In this document: positions 7,668 through 16,421 of the stretch, piece after piece
Layout: every line of letters starts with the position of its first letter
Numbering within the stretch: position 1 is the stretch's first letter
Source: Shewanella hafniensis
GTDB lineage: Bacteria; Pseudomonadota; Gammaproteobacteria; Enterobacterales; Shewanellaceae
DNA: 64,000 nt
Direction: 5' to 3'
Assembly: GCF_019655335.1 (NCBI RefSeq)
Contig: NZ_BPFD01000012.1
Location: forward strand, 1-64,000
Notes under the pieces: model-generated
What the model was told of the DNA's origin: nothing
The model's database searches: none
The model's input: the letters and a program-made list of their open reading frames with translations, nothing else
Translations under genes and position numbers: made by a program

Positions 7668-8270
7668 TTATAAGACTGAATGTAGATTCCCTAAGTGCTG
7701 CACTAACTCTGCCATATTATTCACTTCGAGTTTCTTCATGATTTTTGCGCGGTGTACTTCAATCGTGCGCAGGGATAAAAACATCGCCTCCGAGATTTGC
7801 TTATTGGTCATGCCTTGGATCACATGGGCTAACACTTGCTGTTCGCGCTCGGTCAGTTGGTCAAACTTATGTTGCAGACTTTGCTGCTCGAAGGTCGCCT
7901 GACTTTCACGCTGTGCCTTTTCAATCGCTTGTACTAATGCCTTGCCGGACACAGGTTTTTGAAAAAAGTCGCAGGCTCCCTTACGAAAGGCGCTCAGCGC
8001 CATAGGTAAGTCGCCGTGGCCAGTGAGAAAGATGACGCCAAGCGGACTGTGGGTTTCGAGCAGTTTTTGCTGCACTTCTTGGCCGGTGATCTCCGGCATT
8101 CGGCTATCTAAAATCACGCAGCCTGCCTGCGATAATACACAGTGCGTAAGGAAGTCGCGGCCGCTGTTGAAGGTTTGCACTTGGTAGCCAAATTGTCCGA
8201 GCATAAAACCCAGCGAATCCAGAATCGCTTCATCGTCATCAACTAAATATAGTGGCAATTTTGTAGACAT
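7668..8270 (-). CDS. ttrR: Response regulator, FixJ/TtrR type (receiver + LuxR HTH)
   Basis: A 200-residue regulator. The receiver domain has acidic residues in VDDDE (11-14), phospho-acceptor Asp55 in VILDSRMPE and the conserved Lys in FFQKPVSG near 103. The C-terminal LuxR/FixJ helix-turn-helix spans about 135-190, with LTEREQQVLAHVIQGMTNK and SLRTIEVHRAKIMKKL. I chose the ATG giving MSTKLPLYL because AAGGA lies 6 nt upstream; a start 18 bp earlier is possible. It is divergent from the PhnD-type sensor kinase at 8480, its probable partner. The symbol reflects resemblance to tetrathionate regulators TtrR; the signal here is unproven. Confidence 0.8.
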   Translation of the reverse strand: MSTKLPLYLVDDDEAILDSLGFMLGQFGYQVQTFNSGRDFLTHCVLSQAGCVILDSRMPEITGQEVQQKLLETHSPLGVIFLTGHGDLPMALSAFRKGACDFFQKPVSGKALVQAIEKAQRESQATFEQQSLQHKFDQLTEREQQVLAHVIQGMTNKQISEAMFLSLRTIEVHRAKIMKKLEVNNMAELVQHLGNLHSVL

Positions 8271-8479
8271 GGATTTCCTTGTGGGCATGTGTGGATCGCT
8301 ATATCAGCTTAAGCCGCGTCTGTGTCAGGCTCAATTTTAAGCCTAGGTCTTGGGAGGTTCATCACTAAATTAGCCGATTATCTTAGGGCAGAAACCAGAG
8401 TTTGGCGGCATTTCACAGCTTGATTTTTATCTGCGAGTTAAAGTCGTTTAATAGCATACAAGACAGGGTAATAGCTGTG

Positions 8480-10291
8480 ATGACGACGGGCTCTTGGTGT
8501 AAAGCGGTAGTGATGGGATTATGCCTAAGTGTCATTGGGCTCAATCAGTCCTATGCCGATGACGTGCCGCAGGTGAACCACTTTAGAGTAGGAGTGTTGG
8601 CAAATCACGGTGTGTTACAAGCCAAGCAGCGTTGGCAACCTATGATGGATTATCTGACTGAACAAGTGCCCAATAGCCATTTTGAAGTGGTGCCCGTCGA
8701 CTTTAATGGCATGCGTAGCCAGTTACTCGGCCATGATTTGCAGTTTATCGTCACCAACCCCGGGCAATATCTACATCTAAGCAATAACTTCCCGCTGTCT
8801 TGGCTCGCGACGATGAAAAGCCGCAAGCATCAGGGCAGTACTTTTACCATAGGCGCGACTATTATTGTCCGCGCCGATAGCCCTATCCGCACCCTGCAGG
8901 ATTTGCGCGGGCGCAATGTGGTCGCCAGTGATCCGCAGGCATTAGGCGGGTATCAGGCGGCCATGGGGTTGCTTCATAAAATGGGCTTTTTACCCGAACA
9001 GTTTTTTGGGCAAGTGCGCTTCCTTGGTTTTCCATTGGAGCCGCTTGTTTATCAAGTCCGTGACGGCAGCGCCGATGCTGCCATCGCGCCTTTTTGCACC
9101 TTAGAGGAAATGATCGCAACTGGCCTAGTTAATCAGGCCGATTATCGCGTGATCCATCCGACTAAACCGGCAGGATATGATTGTGAGGTGAGCACTCAGT
9201 TATACCCCAATTGGTCATTCGCAGCTGCGGATACGGTTGCTCCTAAGCTGACGATGGCGATCACCCGCGCCTTATTTGATTTACCCGCCGACCATGTCGC
9301 TGCCATTACCGCCGATACCTTGGGCTGGACTGCACCCGTGAGTCAGTTGAAAGTGATTGAGTTATTTAAGGAGTTGCAACTGCAAGGTGCATCGCCGCCA
9401 CTCTATCAAACCGTATATAAATGGATGGCAAAAAATAAAGAGTGGGGCGGCGCACTGTTGTTAATTTTCATTATTTCCACCATTTATCACCTGTGGCTTG
9501 AATATAAGTTTCGCCAGAAAAGTGAGTTTTTAGTCAGCACTGAGCGCCAATTAAAGGACAAGGCATTGCAGCTTGAGCGGCTGCAAAGTGCGGCAATTCT
9601 GGGGGAAATTGGCGCAGGTCTTGCGCACGAACTCAATCAACCCATAGCGGCGATTACCCAATACAGCGAAGGCGCCATGCTGCAACTGGAAAGGCTTGGG
9701 CAAGATAATCCCGAACTCTATGATGTACTGGGTAAAATTAATGCGCAGTCGATTCGCGCGGGTGCGGTTGTGCACCGTATTCGCGGTTTACTCAAACGGC
9801 GTCAGGCCAAGACAGAGCCGTTAGATATCGTACTGGTGGTGAAGGAGGCGCTAGCTTTACTGCGGCGTGAGTTAGATCGGGCTAATGTGCAAGTGAATGT
9901 GCGAGTGCAGGGTGAGCCTTTTGAACTGGTGGGCGATAGCGTTGGCTTAAGTCAAATGTGGGTCAATCTCGTGAAAAATAGCTTAGATGCGTTAGAGACC
10001 TGCGGCGATAACCGCGCGCGACAATTATGGATCGATATCTATTTTCAACCGCATGAAATCAAAGTATTAGTGATTGATAATGGCGAAGGGTTACAGGGGC
10101 AGGCTAGTGAGTTAATGGCATCATTCGCCTCAACCAAAGATGCGGGATTAGGGCTTGGCTTAGCCATCTGTAAGGATGTAGTCAGTCGCCACCATGGCAG
10201 CATTCAAATCGAAAACTGCCAGCAATCCACGCAAGCTTTACTACCGTGGCAACAGGGCTGTGTGGTGACAGTCGTACTTCCCAAGGGATAA
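8480..10291 (+). CDS. ttrS: Sensor histidine kinase with PhnD-type periplasmic domain (TtrS-like)
   Basis: A membrane kinase of 603 residues. After a signal sequence (to about residue 27, NQSYA) comes a PhnD/phosphonate-binding-like periplasmic domain (about 30-300; FRVGVLANHG at 35-44, FIVTNPGQYL at 89-98, GSADAAIAPFCTLEEM at 196-211). One membrane helix lies at about 323-342, then a HisKA domain with His383 in GLAHELNQPIAAI, and a HATPase with N-box NLVKNSLDALE, VIDNGEG and GLGLGLAI. This architecture is that of TtrS tetrathionate sensors. The start is ATG 8480; earlier TTG/GTG codons would mask the signal peptide. The stop lies 7 bp from the end of a converging LysR gene. The partner is presumably the divergent regulator at 7668-8270. 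Confidence 0.85.
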   Translation: MTTGSWCKAVVMGLCLSVIGLNQSYADDVPQVNHFRVGVLANHGVLQAKQRWQPMMDYLTEQVPNSHFEVVPVDFNGMRSQLLGHDLQFIVTNPGQYLHLSNNFPLSWLATMKSRKHQGSTFTIGATIIVRADSPIRTLQDLRGRNVVASDPQALGGYQAAMGLLHKMGFLPEQFFGQVRFLGFPLEPLVYQVRDGSADAAIAPFCTLEEMIATGLVNQADYRVIHPTKPAGYDCEVSTQLYPNWSFAAADTVAPKLTMAITRALFDLPADHVAAITADTLGWTAPVSQLKVIELFKELQLQGASPPLYQTVYKWMAKNKEWGGALLLIFIISTIYHLWLEYKFRQKSEFLVSTERQLKDKALQLERLQSAAILGEIGAGLAHELNQPIAAITQYSEGAMLQLERLGQDNPELYDVLGKINAQSIRAGAVVHRIRGLLKRRQAKTEPLDIVLVVKEALALLRRELDRANVQVNVRVQGEPFELVGDSVGLSQMWVNLVKNSLDALETCGDNRARQLWIDIYFQPHEIKVLVIDNGEGLQGQASELMASFASTKDAGLGLGLAICKDVVSRHHGSIQIENCQQSTQALLPWQQGCVVTVVLPKG

Positions 10292-10298
10292 ATTACCA

Positions 10299-11210
10299 TT
10301 AGGGCAGTGGATAGTTTTGGGAAAACTGGCTGAGCTTTTCTACTAAAAACTCTATGGTGCGACGTATCTTATGGCTGGGATAATCGGTTTGTAGGTATAC
10401 CAATTGCAGTGGGATCGGTGGGGCTATTTTATCGGCTAGCACTAAGTGGAGTCTGCCTTCGGTGACATCTTGCGCCACATCGAGCCAACTCTTATAGGCA
10501 ATTCCACGGCCTTCGATTGCCCAATCGCGGATCACTGCGCCATCGTTACAGAAACGTTGGCCCCTGACTTCGATTTCAATAGGCGCGCCGTTATGACTTA
10601 ACTTCCATTTCTGCCATGGTTCACCGCCGCGATTTAAGATCAGTACTGCGTGTTGGCTAAGTTCATTTAGCGTGCTTGGTGTGCCGTGTTGTGCCAGATA
10701 AGCGGGTGAGGCGACCAGTACCCTTGGGGTCATGGCGAGCTGACGCCTTTTAAGGTTTGAGTCGTCAAGTTGACCATAGCGCAAAGCCAAATGGATATTT
10801 TGGTCGATTAAGTCTGTCATATGATCGCCAAAATACAGCTGCACTGTCAGTTCTGGGGCGCTGTCCATCAATTCATCGAGCCAAGCACGGATCTGGCTGC
10901 GACCAATATCCGAAGGTAACGCGAGACGCACTTCGCCCTTAAGTTCACCCCTGTGTTCGGCTAAATTGGCGCTGGCGGTTTCGAGAATCGCCAGTGCAGG
11001 TTTCGCCGAATCGAGAAAAATCCGCCCTTCTTCTGTGAGCTGTAAGCGCCGCGTTGAGCGAGCAAATAGCTGACATCCTAGTTTTTTCTCTAATCTTTGC
11101 AGCGCGGCACTTGCCGCTGCCGGAGTCATGCCGATTTCTTTACTGGCTGCCGAGAGACTCTCTAAGGCAGCGATACGCAGCGCTAATTGCAGATCGTTTA
11201 AATGATACAT
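10299..11210 (-). CDS. LysR-family regulator divergent from an Old Yellow Enzyme operon
   Basis: A 303-residue LysR-type protein: winged HTH at 1-60 (LSAASKEIGMTPAAASAALQRLEKKLG and RSTRRLQLTEEGR), then the two-lobed effector domain (about 90-295). It is divergent from the alkene reductase gene at 11322 with 111 bp between, the standard LysR arrangement, so it probably controls the alkene reductase/SnoaL operon. It belongs to the CrgA/AaeR-like subgroup of regulators of stress and reductase genes (inference from sequence style). Its effector is unknown. Confidence 0.88.
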   Translation of the reverse strand: MYHLNDLQLALRIAALESLSAASKEIGMTPAAASAALQRLEKKLGCQLFARSTRRLQLTEEGRIFLDSAKPALAILETASANLAEHRGELKGEVRLALPSDIGRSQIRAWLDELMDSAPELTVQLYFGDHMTDLIDQNIHLALRYGQLDDSNLKRRQLAMTPRVLVASPAYLAQHGTPSTLNELSQHAVLILNRGGEPWQKWKLSHNGAPIEIEVRGQRFCNDGAVIRDWAIEGRGIAYKSWLDVAQDVTEGRLHLVLADKIAPPIPLQLVYLQTDYPSHKIRRTIEFLVEKLSQFSQNYPLP

Positions 11211-11321
11211 ATCAAATTATTTTTGAAAATGATTTTAATAATAGCCTGATTATCAATATAGATTAACTAATGCACAATTGCACCACTGATGTTTCATCTT
11301 AATTTCTGGTTCGGAGTGTGT

Positions 11322-12458
11322 ATGAGTTTATTCATGTCTTACAAATTAGCGTCACTGGCGCTAAACAATCGTATTGTGATGGCCCCAATGACTCGGGCGC
11401 GTACCATGCAGCCAGGCAATATTCCTAATGACTTGATGGCGCAATATTATGCCCAGCGCGCCTCGGCGGGGTTAATCATTACAGAAGCGACACAAATCTC
11501 CGATGACAGTCAAGGCTATTCATTTACGCCGGGCGTGTATACCGCTGAGCAAATTGAGGGCTGGGAAAAAGTCACTGCGGCAGTGCATCAGGCTGGCGGT
11601 AAAATCTTCAATCAAATCTGGCATGTTGGCCGGGTATCGCACCCGATTTTTCAGCAGGGTAATGCCCCGATTGCGCCATCGGCCATTGCGCCCGTTGGCA
11701 CAAAAGTATGGATTGTGGATGAAGCCCATCCTGAAGGACAAATGGTGGATTGCCCAGAACCTAGGGCTATGGTGCAAGCGGATATCGACCGTGTTGTGGC
11801 CGATTTTGCACAGGCGGGAGTGAATGCGGTTGCGGCGGGTTTTGATGGCATCGAAATTCACGGCGGCAATGGTTATCTGATTGACCAGTTTTTACGCACT
11901 AATTCAAACCACAGAACCGATGCCTACGGCGGTTCTCAGGAAAATCGCATTCGTTTTTTACTCGAAATTGTCCAAGCCGTGAGTGCGAAAATTGGTGCCA
12001 ATAAAGTCGGGGTTCGCCTCGCCCCTTACGTGACGTTTAAAGATATGGCGTGTCCTGAAATTGTAGACACTATTCTGTTAGCGGCTAAGCATTTATCGGC
12101 ATTGGGCGTGGCATATTTACATCTTTCAGAGGCGGATTGGGATGATGCGCCCAAGGTGCCAGAATCCTTTAGAGTCGAGCTGCGCAGAGTCTTTAAGGAC
12201 AGCATTATTGTTGCGGGTCGCTATGATGTGGCGCGTGCCAATGAAGTGATTGATAACGGTTATGCGGACTTAGTTGCCTTCGGTCGACCTTTTATTGCGA
12301 ATCCTGATTTGCCTTACCGTTTAATGCATCAATTGCCTTTATCTGCATTCGACAAAGGGCCCTTGTTTGGCGGCAGTGCGGCGGGTTATACCGATTATCC
12401 TACACACAACGAAGCATTGAGAGCCGTCATCCGTTCGGATGACGATGAGGTGGCATAA
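11322..12458 (+). CDS. Old Yellow Enzyme family alkene reductase (NemA-like)
   Basis: FMN-dependent ene-reductase of 378 residues, using NAD(P)H to reduce activated C=C bonds, nitro compounds or quinones. Visible OYE features are IVMAPMTRAR (the Thr tuning FMN), IFNQIWHVGRVSHP, HGGNGYLIDQFLR, SNHRTDAYGGSQENR and the C-terminal phosphate-binding VAFGRPFIANPDL. The start is the ATG at 11322 with GGAG 5 nt upstream; an ATG at 11289 lacks a ribosome site. It overlaps the SnoaL-like gene by 1 bp (TAATG) and is divergent from a LysR regulator. Shewanella strains carry several OYE paralogues, so I give no symbol. Confidence 0.93.
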   Translation: MSLFMSYKLASLALNNRIVMAPMTRARTMQPGNIPNDLMAQYYAQRASAGLIITEATQISDDSQGYSFTPGVYTAEQIEGWEKVTAAVHQAGGKIFNQIWHVGRVSHPIFQQGNAPIAPSAIAPVGTKVWIVDEAHPEGQMVDCPEPRAMVQADIDRVVADFAQAGVNAVAAGFDGIEIHGGNGYLIDQFLRTNSNHRTDAYGGSQENRIRFLLEIVQAVSAKIGANKVGVRLAPYVTFKDMACPEIVDTILLAAKHLSALGVAYLHLSEADWDDAPKVPESFRVELRRVFKDSIIVAGRYDVARANEVIDNGYADLVAFGRPFIANPDLPYRLMHQLPLSAFDKGPLFGGSAAGYTDYPTHNEALRAVIRSDDDEVA

Positions 12459-13096
12459 TGGATAGGGTTAACCGTTTATCTGTGCAGCGATATCCCGCAT
12501 GGCTCAGTCTAAGCTTATGGTTTTCAGGCGTTATTGGTATCGTAATTATGGGTTTTAGCTTAGCAAGTCTGAGCATGGATGCGTTAGCCGCTCAAGGGGC
12601 AACAACACAGGATAGTGCTAAAGTGCGAGCGGCGTTAGTGCCAAAAGTGGCGGCAATGGAAACAATTTCTGATGAATCACCGCAGGTACAAGCTATCGCC
12701 CGCGCCGCTTTGTTATATGCCAGTTTTTGGCACACGGGCGATGCAAGTTTTGCCCACGGCGCATTGGCGACTGGGTTTATCGACCGTACTCTGCCCGCTG
12801 GCCGCGCACAGGGAATCACGGGGCCACTCGAAGCCTCAAAGGCATTTAGGGCGGCGGTCCCCGATCTCTCTGTTTCAGTTGAGCATTTGCTAGTCGTTGG
12901 CGATCGTGCAGTGGTGCGGCTGCGTTTTAATGGCCGTTTTACTGGTGTCTTTGGTGAGCAACAAGGCCAGGGGCAGAAAATCGATTTTCGTGCCGTTGAC
13001 ATGTATAGAGTACGGGATGGTTTCATCACAGATAACTGGCACCTCGAAGATTATCAAACGCTATTTTCTCAATTAGCTGCAGGGACTCAATCATGA
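12458..13096 (+). CDS. Membrane-anchored SnoaL/NTF2-like protein (ester cyclase family)
   Basis: A 212-residue protein with one N-terminal hydrophobic segment (about 14-40, WLSLSLWFSGVIGIVIMG), then a SnoaL-like NTF2-fold domain (about 80-205; ALLYASFWHTGDASF, FIDRTLPAGRAQGITG, VDMYRVRDGFITDNWHLED). Such domains act on small polyketide-like substrates or as scavengers; the role here is unknown. It is translationally coupled to the alkene reductase (1-bp overlap) and overlaps the broken deacetylase gene by 4 bp (ATGA), so the three were one operon. Confidence 0.8.
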   Translation: MDRVNRLSVQRYPAWLSLSLWFSGVIGIVIMGFSLASLSMDALAAQGATTQDSAKVRAALVPKVAAMETISDESPQVQAIARAALLYASFWHTGDASFAHGALATGFIDRTLPAGRAQGITGPLEASKAFRAAVPDLSVSVEHLLVVGDRAVVRLRFNGRFTGVFGEQQGQGQKIDFRAVDMYRVRDGFITDNWHLEDYQTLFSQLAAGTQS

Positions 13097-13457
13097 ATCA
13101 ACGTCGACGATTTTTAATGGCAGGTGGCGCCATCGCTGCTGGGTTCGGCCTAAGCCAAACGGCGCTTGCTATTGGTTTACCCTCATTCGATACCTTAGAA
13201 AATGACTCCAAAAGTTCAGGTGGCAGTGGTATGAACAAAATATTTTGGCCAAGTGGTGAGCAGTTAGTGATTTCAATCTCAATGCAGTTTGAAGCAGGTG
13301 CCCAAGATAAAAATGCCGAAGGGCCGTTTCCGCCTTAGATAAGTTTATTCAGTACGCTAAAGGTCACACTAACGTAGGCTTTATGCGTAAAGATGCCATT
13401 GCTAAATGGGCGCTGGCGCAAAAGGACACACCGACCAATCCTGCAAGAACCTTTTAG
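13093..13457 (+). pseudogene. Polysaccharide deacetylase family gene, internally deleted remnant
   Basis: The N-terminal part (13093-13338, 81 codons) has a Tat-like signal MNQRRRFLMAGG, then IFWPSGEQLVISISMQFEAG, the opening of the catalytic domain of polysaccharide-deacetylase-like proteins. It stops right after EGPFPP. The same family's C-terminal end continues at once in another frame: codons 13338-13457 read DKFIQYAKGHTNVGFMRKDAIAKWAL and end TNPARTF. The roughly 200 residues carrying the metal site are missing and the join is out of frame. This looks like an internal deletion in the third gene of the OYE/SnoaL operon. Family assignment is by recall of the motif style. Confidence 0.75.
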
Positions 13458-13513
13458 CCTGCTATAACTCTTGCTCTCGTTGATGGCAGTTGGAAGAGGT
13501 TTGAATGGTTAAC

Positions 13514-13537
13514 AAAAAGCGCGTTGTTTAACGCGCT
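13514..13537 (-). terminator. Terminator after the MOT1-type transporter gene (bidirectional)
   Basis: AGCGCGTT (13518-13525) pairs with AACGCGCT (13530-13537) around GTTT. On the minus strand it is followed by TTTTTGTT and on the plus strand by GTTTGATTTT, so it can end both the deacetylase-remnant operon and the transporter transcript. Confidence 0.75.
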
Positions 13538-13577
13538 GTTTGATTTTGGGAACCTTATTACTGCGGGTCGGAAGCGA

Positions 13578-14738
13578 TTAACGCGTGGCGAACATGGCCC
13601 AAGTGCGGCGACCTTGCTCCAGAATGATCCCCACGGCAAGTCCCGCAGCGGCGTTGATAGCGAGGCAAGTGACGGCTGTGGATAAAATCACAAAGATACA
13701 GAAGGGCTTGCCATCGATTAAGCGTTTCGACCACGCCAGTTGCAGCCCAGCAGTGGTCAGTAAACTGCCGAGGATTGCCATAGGAATAAGGCTTAGTAGC
13801 CAAGCGATATGACTGCCCCAGCACAGCGCGATCACTAAACAGGTACTACCAAAAATTAACGGCGCCAGATAAGTGCGGGCGCCAAAATGGTATTGCACCG
13901 CAAGCCCACCCGCACCGTGGCACATGGCCGAGGCGCCAAAGGGCGCGAGCAGTAAGTTGGCAAGACCTGAGCTAATAGCGAAGTTTTTGGGTGTGAGTTT
14001 GGCGGCATCTTCAGGGAATTTCTCCTGCGCCATTACAGAAGTGGCAATGACCGCATTGGTTAAGGTTAATGCCAGTTGTGGCAAAACCAACAAAAGGGCG
14101 GCAGAGGTCCACTCAACAGATGTCGGCCAAGTCAATTGAAACGGCGCTGTCATGGTTTGGATATCAAGATTAGTGGCTAAATCCGTTTGAGTACTTGCCT
14201 GCCAAATCATCCCAGCCGCTATGACTAAGGGCATGGCAAGGTAGCGCAGCGGCAAAAATTTACTGATAAAAAGCAATACAAAAGCCCCGACGCCAATTAA
14301 CCAAAACTCACTCATCATCTTAGTGCCCATCCACATCAGTTGCAGACCGATAGCGAGTTGAATGCCCACACTTACAGCTTGGGATAACTGTTTGGCCAGC
14401 CAAGTGATGGCGCCGCTAAAGGCCAGAATTAACAGGATAATGCCCATCAACATGGCGCTTGCCTGCAACATACCTGGCGTCAAGCCTTGGGCGATTATCA
14501 GTGCGGCGATGACTTTCATCGGTTGTACGGGAATAGGGCGACGGTAAAACAGCGCGCTTAAGATAGCGAATAGCCCAAAGCCTAGGAAAATTCCTTGGGG
14601 TGAAAATTGATTGAGGGCAATTAGCCCCAACACCAAAGGCAAAAAAGTGCCTAAGTCGGCAAAGGCACCACTGGTTTCACCGAGTAAACGGTTGAATGAA
14701 AGATGGGATACTGTTTGGGATATTTTGCCCGAGGTCAT
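13578..14738 (-). CDS. MOT1/SulP-related anion transporter (putative molybdate or sulfate permease)
   Basis: A 386-residue membrane protein with about 10-12 hydrophobic segments. It carries the two MOT1-family signatures GETSGAFADLGTFLPLVLG (about 20-38) and RRPIPVQPMKVIAALI (about 66-81). These distinguish MOT1-type molybdate transporters from full SulP permeases, and no STAS domain follows. Plant MOT1 moves molybdate; bacterial members are mostly untested, so the substrate is inferred. It lies upstream of the octahaem cytochrome cluster's end on the same strand, but the cytochrome terminator (14917-14951) separates the two. It is probably monocistronic. Confidence 0.82.
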   Translation of the reverse strand: MTSGKISQTVSHLSFNRLLGETSGAFADLGTFLPLVLGLIALNQFSPQGIFLGFGLFAILSALFYRRPIPVQPMKVIAALIIAQGLTPGMLQASAMLMGIILLILAFSGAITWLAKQLSQAVSVGIQLAIGLQLMWMGTKMMSEFWLIGVGAFVLLFISKFLPLRYLAMPLVIAAGMIWQASTQTDLATNLDIQTMTAPFQLTWPTSVEWTSAALLLVLPQLALTLTNAVIATSVMAQEKFPEDAAKLTPKNFAISSGLANLLLAPFGASAMCHGAGGLAVQYHFGARTYLAPLIFGSTCLVIALCWGSHIAWLLSLIPMAILGSLLTTAGLQLAWSKRLIDGKPFCIFVILSTAVTCLAINAAAGLAVGIILEQGRRTWAMFATR

Positions 14739-14916
14739 ACTGATTGCCGTAATTGAACACGCTATGACTACGCAAAATAAATGCCATAAAAATCAGATGA
14801 TTTGGCGGATAGACAGAGTCAAACTACCGTGAAGCGTCACCCAGTGAGACAAACTGGGGCAAGGCTGAGAAATGGATGAGTCTAAATGTCTGCGTTTGTG
14901 CCAGAGTGGCAACATC

Positions 14917-14951
14917 ATAAAAAAGAGATCTTAGTGAAGCACTAAGATCTC
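14917..14951 (-). terminator. Strong intrinsic terminator of the octahaem cytochrome operon
   Basis: A perfect 12-bp stem GAGATCTTAGTG (14925-14936) / CACTAAGATCTC (14940-14951) with a 3-nt loop is followed on the minus strand by TTTTTTATGATG. It ends 26 bp past the cytochrome stop. Confidence 0.9.
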
Positions 14952-14977
14952 AATGGGTATTGCAGGGAATGGCTTAA

Positions 14978-16366
14978 TTAAGGCTGTTTATGTTTTGGTC
15001 CTTGTTTATTCTTCATTGGGTCACCTTGATAACCTAGGGCTTGCCAATCGAGTCTTGAGCCTTTGTTATGGCAGTCGTTGCAATTTAAGGCCTGTGCTTT
15101 AGGTGACACCATATGGTTGATACGCCACCACATTTCTGTTTCAGCAAAGCCATATTCGCCACTGTATTTCAGGCCTTTTTCTACCATAGTCGGGTTGGCT
15201 TCCATTCCGAGCTTGGCAGCTAAGCTCCAATCGAAATCGCTCCAGTAACCGCCTTTGCCATAGACTTTAGCGGTCACAAAGATATTGAGTTTTTTGTCGT
15301 AAATTTGCTTACCTGTGTGAACTTTAAAAGGATAAATTTTCGCTTTTGCATCATTGATATCGCCTATGGGGTAGGTGAGTTTTGTGATGGCATTCGGGTC
15401 CATTTTGTCGCCAGTCATGTACGCATTGGCTGTACCGTTATACCAAGCGTATTGGGGTTTAACCATTTTCTCCCAGACAAAATTGCCTTTTTTCTTCTGG
15501 TAGGTGTGTTTGCCGTATTGGTCAACGGCTTCTGGTTTATCCTCGCCTGCGGTTGACCAATCCCAACGCATTTTGGTGGGTTCATTCTTAGCAAAGTAAG
15601 GGATATGGCAGGTTTGACAGGCAACCGTTGCCGTATGAGTGTTGAGCTTCTTATTGCTGTGCGGCGCGCTGTCGTGGCAGTTTTCACAACCAATATGGTC
15701 TATACCACCGGGAGATACGCCCATCGCATTGCCCGATATCTGATGTTTTTCAGTGGTGTGGCAGTTCTGACATTGAAAGTCATTACCGTCGCTATCCATG
15801 TGTACATCGGTCGCTTTGTCTGGGTAAGACATGGAAGAGTCAAGATCGCCATGTTTCACCGCATCGCCACCTCCGCCATAGAAGTGGCAACTGCCGCAGT
15901 TGTCGCGAACGGGCTTACCGACATTTTGGGCGATTTTAGCTAAGTCGAGTTTTGCCATTGGCTCGCCCGCGCCTGCAGGATCTTTTACATAAGTTCCAGT
16001 CGTATCGTGGCAGACAAGGCAATCGACTTTAGTTTTATCTTTAAAATCAAAGTCGTTATCTTTCCAGCCGTAGCCCGCATGGCAGCTGGTACAGCGAGGT
16101 TCGTTGCCTGAAATTGAGGTGCAGAAGTTATTGATACTGTTCTTTTTGCCCCTAAGTACGGTTCTGTCGGGCAGCTTTTGTTCTAACTCCCAAGTCCAGT
16201 GGGAGGTTTTCATAACGTCTGTGGCTTGGTCTTCATGGCACACTAAACATTGTGCCGTGACTTGCGTACCCGTCGCAAAGGGGCCCTCGAGCACCTCTTT
16301 ATGGGGATTAGCGGCATAGGTATTTAATGTCATACCCGCCAAGGCAATAAGTAAGAGTCTTCTCAT
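14978..16366 (-). CDS. otr: Octahaem c-type cytochrome, tetrathionate reductase family (Otr)
   Basis: A periplasmic multihaem reductase of 462 residues. It has a signal peptide (cleavage near AA|NPHKE, residue 19) and eight CxxCH haem sites: CLVCH 40, CTSCH 92, CLVCH 116, CGSCH 157, CQNCH 199, CENCH 227, CQTCH 250 and CNDCH near 434. Count and spacing match the Shewanella octahaem tetrathionate reductase, which in vitro reduces tetrathionate, nitrite and hydroxylamine. The physiological substrate is not settled for the family. GGGAG is correctly spaced before the ATG. It follows the DUF3373 porin gene by 55 bp and a monohaem cytochrome gene further up; all three are probably one operon, ended by the terminator at 14917-14951. 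Confidence 0.93.
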   Translation of the reverse strand: MRRLLLIALAGMTLNTYAANPHKEVLEGPFATGTQVTAQCLVCHEDQATDVMKTSHWTWELEQKLPDRTVLRGKKNSINNFCTSISGNEPRCTSCHAGYGWKDNDFDFKDKTKVDCLVCHDTTGTYVKDPAGAGEPMAKLDLAKIAQNVGKPVRDNCGSCHFYGGGGDAVKHGDLDSSMSYPDKATDVHMDSDGNDFQCQNCHTTEKHQISGNAMGVSPGGIDHIGCENCHDSAPHSNKKLNTHTATVACQTCHIPYFAKNEPTKMRWDWSTAGEDKPEAVDQYGKHTYQKKKGNFVWEKMVKPQYAWYNGTANAYMTGDKMDPNAITKLTYPIGDINDAKAKIYPFKVHTGKQIYDKKLNIFVTAKVYGKGGYWSDFDWSLAAKLGMEANPTMVEKGLKYSGEYGFAETEMWWRINHMVSPKAQALNCNDCHNKGSRLDWQALGYQGDPMKNKQGPKHKQP

Positions 16367-16421
16367 TTTTTACTCCCACCCTCGGCTTGACCGAGGGCTG
16401 ATAGCTGTTATTTATGACGGA

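Noticed and set aside
12592..13029. Minus-strand frame of 145 codons
   Set aside because: Antisense to the SnoaL-like gene; composition dominated by Ser/Thr/Ala/Arg and no family resemblance.
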